From Gammaproteobacteria bacterium (lineage in GTDB: Bacteria; Pseudomonadota; Gammaproteobacteria; JAJFKG01): 64,000 nucleotides of DNA. The stretch covers positions 35,409 to 99,408 of the forward strand of contig JAJFKG010000006.1 in NCBI GenBank assembly GCA_021773335.1, read 5' to 3'. The position numbers were made by a program, and so were the translations under genes. This document shows, in pieces, positions 57,863-64,000 of this stretch (position 1 is its first letter; every line of letters begins with the position of its first letter). The notes under the pieces are model-generated. The model searched no databases and was not told the DNA's origin. It saw only the letters and a program-made list of their open reading frames with translations.

Positions 57863-59508
57863 CCGACATTAATAAAACTAATATTTGTAAGACTAGAGCA
57901 TGGAAGCAATTAGCCAAACACGCACAGCAAATTGAAAAATTACACATGCGTGATCTATTTCAGACTGATTCACAACGTTTTAACAGTTTTTCTATTGAGG
58001 CTGCTGGTATATTCTTGGATTATTCCAAAAACCGAATCACTCAAGAAACGTTTGCACTACTCATGCAGCTAGCCGAAGATACTAACGTCACAACACATCG
58101 CGAAGTTTTATTCAGCGGTGGCATCGTCAATGACAGTGAACAACGCCCCGCATTACATACCGCTTTACGTAGTCCTACTAGCGCCTCGATTAAAGTAAAT
58201 GAATCAGACATTATGCCCGACATTCACGCCGCACTAACCCGTATGCGTGATATCAGTGATAAGTTACGCCGGGGACAATGGTTGGGATTCCATGGTGAAG
58301 CCATCACCGATGTTGTCAACATTGGCATCGGCGGCTCGGATTTAGGGCCACGCATGGTCACACGAGCATTACAGCCTTACGCCGATACTGCGTTACGCAT
58401 GCATTTCGTCGCTAATATCGATCCGGCTGATATTAACGACACGCTCGCTGAGCTTAATCCCGCGACGACCTTATTTATTATTTCCTCCAAATCATTCTCA
58501 ACCAGCGAAACCATCAATAACGCTACCGTTGCAAAGGAATGGTTAGTACAAGCATGCTCAACACCACAACAAGCACAAACCAGTTTGTCCCAGCAATGTA
58601 TTGCCATCACGGCACAAACAGAAAAAGCCATTAAATTCGGTGTAGAAGCAAGTAATATTTTACCACTGTGGGATTGGGTCGGTGGACGCTACTCAGTATG
58701 GTCGGCGATTGGTTTGCCCGTTGCTATTGCTATTGGCATGGATCGTTTTACTGAACTCCTGGCTGGCGCACACGCCATGGATGCGCATTTTCAGCGAGCT
58801 CCTTTGACTGAAAACATGCCAGTCATCTTAGCCTTACTCGGTATTTGGTACCGCAATTTCTTTGCCCGCCAAACCCACACTATTTTACCTTATGCGCAAT
58901 ACCTTGCGGATTTGCCGGCTTATTTACAACAGCTTGATATGGAGAGTAATGGCAAATGCGTGCAACGCAATGGCGCACCTGCCAGCTATGCCACCGGGCC
59001 TGTGATTTGGGGACACGTTGAGAGTAGTGGTCAGCACGCCTTCCATCAATTATTACATCAAGGCACTGATTGGCAGCCAATAGATTTTATTGCTGTCGTT
59101 AAAGGCCAACACACGCAGGCAGAGCAACAACGCTTGGCCTATGCCAATTGTTTAAGCCAGAGTCGCGCCCTAATGTTGGGCAAGCAAAGTGATGAAATAC
59201 CCCCACAGGCTGATGACTCACTGACTCAAGCGAAAGTCATTCCGGGTAATCGGCCAAGCAATACAATTGTCTTAAACGAATTAAGCCCGCATACCCTTGG
59301 CGCCCTGCTCGCCTTATATGAGCATAAAGTCTTTGTACAAAGCGTGGTTTGGAATATCAATCCCTTCGACCAATGGGGGGTGGAACTCGGTAAGACCATT
59401 GTACATGATATCCTTAAAATGCTAACAGCAGATACCACAAGCCCTAAAAAGGCCGCTAAAATTCAGTTAGATAGTTCGACCTTGGGCTTGCTTAACTACA
59501 TAAAATAA
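57859..59508 (+). CDS. pgi: Glucose-6-phosphate isomerase
   Basis: Interconverts glucose-6-phosphate and fructose-6-phosphate. 549 residues, the same length as E. coli Pgi. Motifs are NIGIGGSDLGPRMVTRAL, ISSKSFSTSETINNA, WDWVGGRYSVWSAIGLP, the QQLDMESNGKCV strand and VESSGQHAFHQLLHQGT, with VWNINPFDQWGVELGK at the C-terminus. In place of the common WGEPGTNGQH this enzyme reads WGHVESSGQH; variation here is known in gammaproteobacteria. It overlaps panD by 4 bp, so it is translated from the pantothenate operon. Confidence 0.97.
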   Translation: MTDINKTNICKTRAWKQLAKHAQQIEKLHMRDLFQTDSQRFNSFSIEAAGIFLDYSKNRITQETFALLMQLAEDTNVTTHREVLFSGGIVNDSEQRPALHTALRSPTSASIKVNESDIMPDIHAALTRMRDISDKLRRGQWLGFHGEAITDVVNIGIGGSDLGPRMVTRALQPYADTALRMHFVANIDPADINDTLAELNPATTLFIISSKSFSTSETINNATVAKEWLVQACSTPQQAQTSLSQQCIAITAQTEKAIKFGVEASNILPLWDWVGGRYSVWSAIGLPVAIAIGMDRFTELLAGAHAMDAHFQRAPLTENMPVILALLGIWYRNFFARQTHTILPYAQYLADLPAYLQQLDMESNGKCVQRNGAPASYATGPVIWGHVESSGQHAFHQLLHQGTDWQPIDFIAVVKGQHTQAEQQRLAYANCLSQSRALMLGKQSDEIPPQADDSLTQAKVIPGNRPSNTIVLNELSPHTLGALLALYEHKVFVQSVVWNINPFDQWGVELGKTIVHDILKMLTADTTSPKKAAKIQLDSSTLGLLNYIK

Positions 59509-59601
59509 ATTGCTTAAGCGCCTCCAACCAAAAAATTCTTTATTTTTACAATAAGTTACACTCAGGCAAGTAAACAGCTTGGCAACGAAAGCGGTCTATA
59601 T

Positions 59602-59630
59602 TTGCTCTTTTTCTAATCAAATGTTAGAAT
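59602..59630 (+). promoter_or_regulatory. Promoter of the small orphan gene
   Basis: -35 TTGCTC (59602-59607), a 17-base spacer, -10 TAGAAT (59625-59630). Transcription would start near 59637, shortly before AAGG at 59647-59650. Located in the 209-bp gap after pgi. Confidence 0.5.
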
Positions 59631-59717
59631 GCCTTCCGTGGGTGTAAAGGTTGGGACATTGGTATCGACTTTAAAAATAACGCCAAATTATTTGTAGCTT
59701 GCCTCGCTGGTGGTGGT

Positions 59718-60038
59718 ATGTGGAAAATCATCGAAACTTACGTGCCTGAGAGCTTCGGTGTAGGCAAAGCTGTGATCAATGGCGCTGCCGTAGGTTTAGC
59801 CTTTTATGCACCATGGAAAGCTGCTGATCTAATGGAGCAACATGCTGACACGCTGAAATCTTATGCTGATAGCGCGCATAATCGTGTCCGTGATTGTAGT
59901 GCGACTTTATTTTATCGTTGTCGTGAGTTACCAGAGGGGTTACGTTGTAGGAAAACAACATCAACAACAACAGCAGCAGCAGCATCCAGCCCAACCGAAG
60001 AAAGCCCTTTACTAACCTCGTCATCCTCAATCAATTAA
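59718..60038 (+). CDS. Small orphan protein with hydrophobic N-terminal half
   Basis: 106 residues from ATG 59718, no family recognised. The first half contains a hydrophobic, glycine-containing segment (KAVINGAAVGLAFYAPWKAADLM, about residues 19-41) followed by an amphipathic helix. The second half has two nearby cysteine pairs (RDCSATLFYRCRELPEGLRC) and ends in a Ser/Thr/Ala-rich tail (STTTAAAASSPTEESPLL). The frame is open 20 codons further up to an ATT at 59658 with AAGG before it; that version would add a hydrophobic start (KLFVACLAGGG). Possibly a membrane-associated or secreted small protein. Confidence 0.5.
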   Translation: MWKIIETYVPESFGVGKAVINGAAVGLAFYAPWKAADLMEQHADTLKSYADSAHNRVRDCSATLFYRCRELPEGLRCRKTTSTTTAAAASSPTEESPLLTSSSSIN

Positions 60039-60075
60039 GTAATTGTAGACTACAGTCTCTGCGTCAAGCCCAGAT

Positions 60076-60167
60076 GTAGTCTTGATAAGCACCGTAGGTG
60101 CGCATCAAGGGAAGGTATTAGCAAACGCTGATCCTTGATGCGCACCTACGGTGCTTATCAAGGCTAC
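60076..60167. repeat. Long inverted repeat, 35-bp arms
   Basis: Arms 60076-60110 and 60133-60167 are reverse complements with a single mismatch, separated by 22 bp. Each arm itself contains the small palindrome GCACC-GTA-GGTGC. The size and shape are those of a REP/MITE-like palindromic element or a very strong bidirectional terminator between the convergent orphan gene and peroxiredoxin gene. Confidence 0.85.
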
Positions 60168-60179
60168 GGCGTTGTTCGT

Positions 60180-60280
60180 CGGGCGCACAACGCCCGTGGT
60201 ATCTACGTCCCACCCCAGAGGGGTGGGACGAGGGTTAAGGGGTGGGACGAGGGTTAAGTCTCACCCCAGAGGGGTGGGAC
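60180..60280. repeat. Cluster of GC-rich hairpins and a 19-bp tandem repeat
   Basis: Directly after the long inverted repeat: CGGGCG-CACAA-CGCCCG (60180-60196), then GTCCCACCCC-AGA-GGGGTGGGAC (60207-60229, perfect), then a 19-bp unit GGGTGGGACGAGGGTTAAG twice in tandem (60221-60239, 60240-60258), then a second copy of the CCCC-AGA-GGGG hairpin with one base changed (60258-60280). The base composition is unlike the surroundings. No reading frame is supported. Confidence 0.85.
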
Positions 60281-60337
60281 AATGGTGCATCACAATAAAC
60301 GCGCAACAACGCGCAGCCGAAAAGCTGAAACTTTAAT

Positions 60338-60970
60338 TTAATCGGGCTGTGGAGTAGTGCGCAGATAAGGCTTAATCTCTTTAAACCCCTTCGGAAAAAG
60401 ATCTTTCGCTTCTTCATTACTAATAGAAGGCACAACGATACAATCTTCACCTTGCTTCCAATTGACGGGCGTGGCAACTTTATACTCATCTGTCAATTTC
60501 AATGAGTCAATCACTCTTAGCACTTCATCAAAATTACGTCCAGTCGATGCAGGATAAGTGATCATCGCTTTGATCTTTTTATCGGGGCCGATAAAAAACA
60601 CACAACGTACGGTCATACTATCAACAGCACTAGGCGGAATCATGTCATACATATTTGCAACCACACGATCAGGATCCGCGATTAGTGGGTAGTTAACCTG
60701 CGCATTTTGCGTCTCATTAATGTCTTTGATCCAATCTTGATGTGAACCCATACCATCCACACTCAAGCCAATGACTTTGACACCGCGTTTATCAAACTCA
60801 GCCTTTTGCTTGGCAACATAGCCAAGTTCTGTTGTGCATACGGGGGTAAAGTCCTTGGGGTGGGAAAATAAGATACCCCAACTGTCACCTAACCACTCGT
60901 GGAAATTTACATCTCCTTCCGTCGTCTCTGCGGTAAAATTGGGGGCTTCATCACCGAGTCTTAATGCCAT
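60338..60970 (-). CDS. 1-Cys peroxiredoxin (Prx6-type)
   Basis: Thiol peroxidase that reduces hydrogen and lipid peroxides. 210 residues from ATG 60970 with AAGGAA upstream; the open frame to 61075 adds 35 unconserved residues. The peroxidatic site is HPKDFTPVCTTELG with Cys45, and the Prx6-specific SVDGMGSHQDWIKDI and VNYPLIADPDRVVANMYDMI follow. C-terminal RVIDSLKLTDEYKVATPVNW is typical. Resolving Cys absent as in the 1-Cys group. The gene is divergent from an amino-acid transporter and converges on the repeat cluster. Confidence 0.95.
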   Translation of the reverse strand: MALRLGDEAPNFTAETTEGDVNFHEWLGDSWGILFSHPKDFTPVCTTELGYVAKQKAEFDKRGVKVIGLSVDGMGSHQDWIKDINETQNAQVNYPLIADPDRVVANMYDMIPPSAVDSMTVRCVFFIGPDKKIKAMITYPASTGRNFDEVLRVIDSLKLTDEYKVATPVNWKQGEDCIVVPSISNEEAKDLFPKGFKEIKPYLRTTPQPD

Positions 60971-61275
60971 GTTATATTCCTTCTTGCTATGGTTTGCTTC
61001 CAATCTCAGAGGCCGTCTTACAGACAATTCCACAGCGACACTCTGAACTCTACTACATTGAGTCTGGCGACTCATGCATCTGGTTGGGTAGGCTAAACTA
61101 AATTCTCTAACTTGGCTAGTGCCTAGCTTCAGCCTATTGCCACCACATAGTGCTCAACAACCAAAACTAACCCCCCTGTTTACAATTCAAACAAATTTAA
61201 ACTGCCCCGGTTTTTTCCATTCTGGTGTTGTTTTTTTGCACCCTTCGTGTATCTTAGCGTGAGATGGAGTACGTG
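60971..61275. other. Divergent intergenic region, no element recognised
   Basis: About 305 bp between the peroxiredoxin (minus) and the APC transporter (plus). It must contain both promoters, but no pair of boxes stands out and no ORF or strong hairpin is present. Confidence 0.4.
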
Positions 61276-62700
61276 ATGCAAGATCAAGCAAATTCAACTC
61301 AAATTCAATCCAAAACAGCAAGGCCCAAGGTGCTGAGTGTTTTTTCACTGGTCATGATCAATGTGATTGCAGTTGATAGTTTGCGTAATTTACCCATTGG
61401 TGCCGAATATGGTTTTGCTTTAGTCTTTTTCTATCTGTTGGCAGCGATTGCCTTTTTTATTCCCATTGCCTTGGTCACCGCTGAACTCGCGACCGGTTGG
61501 CCGACGACCGGAGGATTGTATGTCTGGGTACGTGAAGCATTCGGTAAGCGTTGGGGCTTTTTAGCGATTTGGTTGCAGTGGATTTACAATGTCGTGTGGT
61601 ATCCAACTATACTAGCCTTTTTAGCGGCAACGTTTGCTTATCTCATTAATCCACATTTAGCCGACAACTTAACCTATACCTTAGTGACCATCTTAATTGT
61701 GTTTTGGGGAGCAACCTTTATTAATTGTCTCGGGATGAAAGCATCGAGTCTACTAAGTGCATTAGGTGCGATTGTTGGGACTATCCTACCGATGGTATTT
61801 ATCGCCATCCTCGGCATTATATGGGTTGCGCAGGGCAAACCCATGCAAATCACAGTCTCATGGCACAGCGTGTTGCCCGATATTCAATCGGTGAAAAATA
61901 TTTCTTTTTTAATTGCGATTATCTTTGGTTTGATTGGCTTGGAAATGTCAGCGGTGCATGCTGGTGACGTCAAAAACCCGCGGCGTGATTATCCGCGCGC
62001 CTTATTGATCTCTGCGGTCATTATTTTAATTACGCTGATCTTTGCCTCATTAGCAATTGCGGTGGTAATGCCAAGCCAACAAATTAGTTTAGTCTCTGGG
62101 TTGATTCAAGCTTTCAGCGTATTCTTTGCTGCCTTTCACATGCAATGGATGACACCAGTGATTGTAATAATGATTATTATCGGTGGCATTAGCGGTGTTG
62201 GCGCTTGGATCATTGGTCCTACAAAAGGCTTATTAGTCGCGAGTGAAGATGGGTGTCTGCCGGCTTATTTTGGTAAGATTAATAAAAAAGGCGCGCCCGT
62301 GCGCTTGTTGCTAGCTCAAGGTATTGTGTTTACCTTATTGTGTACTGTATTTTTATTCATGCCCAGCATCAATACTTCTTACTGGGTTTTGTCTGCTTTG
62401 ACTGCGCAACTCGGTTTATTGGTTTATATTATTTTATTCGCGGCAGCGATTCGTTTGCGTTATCGACATAGCCATGTCGAACGCGCTTACCGTATTCCGG
62501 GGGGCAACATAGGTATTTGGCTTCTCGCTGGCGTGGGAATTTTAACGTGTTGTGCGGCGATTGCTATCGGTTTTATTCCACCAGCACAATTACATTTTGG
62601 CAATGTTTATAAATATGAAACAACGCTATTATTGGGCCTGATTATATTCTGCGGCTTGCCGTTTATGATGCGCAAAGACTCAAGCGTGAAGCTTCACTAG
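61276..62700 (+). CDS. APC-family amino-acid transporter (GadC-like antiporter)
   Basis: 474 residues, about 12 helices. Start ATG 61276 is preferred over 61264 because GGAG lies 6 bases before it. The first helix region VIAVDSLRNLPIGAEYGFALVFFY and LVTAELATGWPTTGGLYVWVREAFG are typical of the glutamate/GABA antiporter branch of APC transporters. IIFGLIGLEMSAVHAGDVKNPRRDYP and GGISGVGAWIIGPTKGLLVASEDG further match that group. Substrate (glutamate, GABA or another amino acid) is not proven; no decarboxylase gene is adjacent. Its 3' end overlaps the next, convergent gene by 38 bp. Confidence 0.9.
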   Translation: MQDQANSTQIQSKTARPKVLSVFSLVMINVIAVDSLRNLPIGAEYGFALVFFYLLAAIAFFIPIALVTAELATGWPTTGGLYVWVREAFGKRWGFLAIWLQWIYNVVWYPTILAFLAATFAYLINPHLADNLTYTLVTILIVFWGATFINCLGMKASSLLSALGAIVGTILPMVFIAILGIIWVAQGKPMQITVSWHSVLPDIQSVKNISFLIAIIFGLIGLEMSAVHAGDVKNPRRDYPRALLISAVIILITLIFASLAIAVVMPSQQISLVSGLIQAFSVFFAAFHMQWMTPVIVIMIIIGGISGVGAWIIGPTKGLLVASEDGCLPAYFGKINKKGAPVRLLLAQGIVFTLLCTVFLFMPSINTSYWVLSALTAQLGLLVYIILFAAAIRLRYRHSHVERAYRIPGGNIGIWLLAGVGILTCCAAIAIGFIPPAQLHFGNVYKYETTLLLGLIIFCGLPFMMRKDSSVKLH

Positions 62701-63235
62701 CAATATCATCAGGCGGTGCTCCACCGAATTTTTCTTGTTTTTCACTTCCAGCTAAGATTTGCGGTGCGTCGTCTTCTGAATCGCTGCTACTCATTTCACC
62801 AAACAAATCATAATCATTATCTTTTGAAGTCCCTCTTCGGCTCATAAAATGTATGCTAGGGAATTCGGGTTCGGGTTCACCATCTGAAGTGACTAACAAC
62901 CCTGGTCCATTAGTTTTAGTTGAAGGATGATTAACATCATATGCATCTTTACTAGGAACATCATCAGAATCGAGGCCACTATCATCGTCACTCAAACTTA
63001 TTCTTGCTATTAAGTCCTCCAAAATCGCATCAGTTTCAGCTGTTCTTGGCGGTGTATCTCGATCAAAAATATAAGTCGTATTATCAGCAAATACATCAAA
63101 TTCATTATCGCCAGAAGCTTTATCCTCTTTAGGAGAATAGGAACCTAATAATGCTAAAACCGCTGCGGAACTTCCCTGTGCTTTATGTAGAGGCGCCCCA
63201 TTTTCACTATACTTTCCGTATTTTGATTTACGCAT
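62663..63235 (-). CDS. Acidic Ser/Asp-rich orphan protein
   Basis: 190 residues, unrecognised. A short basic N-terminus (RKSKYGKYSENG) is followed by a mostly disordered-looking chain rich in Asp, Glu, Ser and Pro (DDDSGLDSDDVPSKD, SSSDSEDDAPQIL). No signal peptide, helix of membrane length, or catalytic motif. Its composition is unlike housekeeping proteins of the window and looks eukaryote-like (possible kinase-target serine/acid clusters). That makes a secreted effector conceivable, but this is speculation. Weak ribosome site. Overlaps the transporter gene by 38 bp at the 3' ends. Confidence 0.55.
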   Translation of the reverse strand: MRKSKYGKYSENGAPLHKAQGSSAAVLALLGSYSPKEDKASGDNEFDVFADNTTYIFDRDTPPRTAETDAILEDLIARISLSDDDSGLDSDDVPSKDAYDVNHPSTKTNGPGLLVTSDGEPEPEFPSIHFMSRRGTSKDNDYDLFGEMSSSDSEDDAPQILAGSEKQEKFGGAPPDDIASEASRLSLCAS

Positions 63236-63440
63236 ATTACTTTTTCACTCTATTCTAACAGACAAACCTATTGCATTTGTCTCACTAAAAAATCTTCCAG
63301 AGAAATATTCAGCGCTAAGCTATTGTATTAGTAGTGCTGATGCATTCAGATAAGTCCGTATATAGAATGGGCTCGGGTGAGCAACTGCGATTGTAACAAA
63401 TCAAGCTTAAGGAAAACTTAAGGAAAGCTTGGTGTATGCT

Positions 63441-64000
63441 CTAAGCATTTATCATCGTAAAACTCATGACATTGTCTAAAGCATGCGACTGTGCTGCAAG
63501 CATTACTAAGCGATCGATGCCTAGGGCCACCCCGGCGCAGGCAGGTAAACCATGCTTGAGCGCTGCCAAAAGACGTTCATCCATAACGACTTTGGGCAAA
63601 TCCTTCTCGCGACGCTGTTGTAAATCCGCTTCAAAGCGATGACGCTGTTCAGCTGAGTCTGTTAATTCGTGAAAGCCATTGGCTAACTCAACGCCTTTTA
63701 CATAGACTTCAAAACGTTCGGCGACTGACGGCTCACCTTGCCGGATCTTAGCCAAAGCAGCTTGCGAAACAGGATAGTCATAGATAAAGGTTGGGGCTTG
63801 TTGGCCTAACTGTGGCTCAATCAAGTGCGTCATTAGCAAACTTAAATAGGCATCACGATCATCATGCGCTAAACCAACAACGACATCAATACCATGCTGT
63901 TGAGCACATTGTTGTAATGCATTTACATTAGCACCATGTGGTTCGATAGCAAGATAATGTTGAAAGGCTTGTGCATAACTCAAGCGCTGTGCCGCAGACA
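63441..64000 (-). CDS. epmA: Elongation factor P--(R)-beta-lysine ligase EpmA (partial, N-terminus beyond window end)
   Basis: Lysyl-tRNA-synthetase-like enzyme that attaches beta-lysine to EF-P, helping translation of proline runs. The open frame continues through base 64000. The visible C-terminal ~186 residues (usual total ~325) include SYAQAFQHYLAIEP, AERFEVYVKGVELANGFHELTD and the motif-3 region GLPACAGVALGIDRLVML, ending MSFTMINA. These match EpmA (PoxA/GenX) rather than LysS, which has a longer anticodon-binding domain. EF-P and EpmB are not in the window. Confidence 0.93.
   Translation of the reverse strand, partial: SAAQRLSYAQAFQHYLAIEPHGANVNALQQCAQQHGIDVVVGLAHDDRDAYLSLLMTHLIEPQLGQQAPTFIYDYPVSQAALAKIRQGEPSVAERFEVYVKGVELANGFHELTDSAEQRHRFEADLQQRREKDLPKVVMDERLLAALKHGLPACAGVALGIDRLVMLAAQSHALDNVMSFTMINA

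Noticed and set aside
60207..60280. CRISPR-like array
   Set aside because: The repeats are two adjacent tandem units and hairpins without regular unique spacers, and no cas gene is nearby.
63395..63435. Short direct repeat CTTAAGGAAA before epmA's stop
   Set aside because: Two imperfect copies of about 11 bp in a gene-free gap; too short to distinguish from chance.

Overview
The window is a gene-dense chromosomal segment of moderate-to-low GC. It looks gammaproteobacterial: trxA-rho, pcnB-folK, accB-accC, fis-purH-purD and groES-groEL have the order and sequence usual in that class. A T4BSS-type IcmH/DotU-IcmF pair, no Fe-S or photosynthetic genes, and several lineage-specific exported or membrane proteins point towards the Legionellales (Legionella/Coxiella-like, possibly host-associated). 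That placement is an inference. No single gene proves it.

Layout. 1-1.9 kb: groEL (cut by the window start) and groES on the minus strand, behind a sigma32-type promoter and a separate sigma70-type promoter with a perfect CIRCE operator. 1.9-8 kb: dsbD with a small Cys-rich exported protein, a membrane protein of unknown function, then aroQ-accB-accC. 8-14.6 kb: an AlbA_2/HATPase regulator with a repeat-rich upstream region, prmA, fis (strong promoter, clear terminator), purH, purD and yajQ. 14.6-16 kb: a degraded dinJ-yafQ toxin-antitoxin remnant fused to the end of a His-rich CDF metal exporter. 16.1-19.3 kb: icmH(dotU)-icmF. 19.3-28.5 kb: a PEBP protein, an isochorismatase-fold protein without the usual Cys, arginase plus ornithine aminotransferase, a PAS protein coupled to a PAS-GGDEF-EAL protein, an MFS transporter and an unknown 469-residue protein. 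28.7-34.3 kb: pcnB (apparently starting at AUU), folK, ppk, a magnesium-type hemB and a small exported protein, then a broken higBA module.

34.9-49.5 kb, all minus strand: a type VI secretion (T6SS) cluster read as tssJ-tssK-tssL-tssM-tagF, tssB-tssC-hcp-tssE, and an unknown basic protein-tssF-tssG. No tssA, clpV/tssH, vgrG/tssI or PAAR gene lies within it. tssJ and tssB share an almost identical 35-bp upstream element at exactly the same distance from a -10 box, so the operons are probably co-activated by one regulator. With icmH-icmF, the window carries two paralogous DotU/IcmF pairs, one for each secretion-system type.

49.8-64 kb: a GT39-family membrane glycosyltransferase, ubiD, rho with a structured leader, trxA, a compact panE-panB-panC-panD-pgi run (pantothenate synthesis plus glucose-6-phosphate isomerase), a small orphan protein, a dense cluster of inverted and tandem repeats, a 1-Cys peroxiredoxin, an APC-family amino-acid transporter, an acidic orphan protein, and the C-terminal part of epmA running off the window end. 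Two decayed toxin-antitoxin loci and the palindromic repeat cluster are the main signs of past mobility. No insertion sequence, CRISPR array, tRNA or rRNA gene was recognised.
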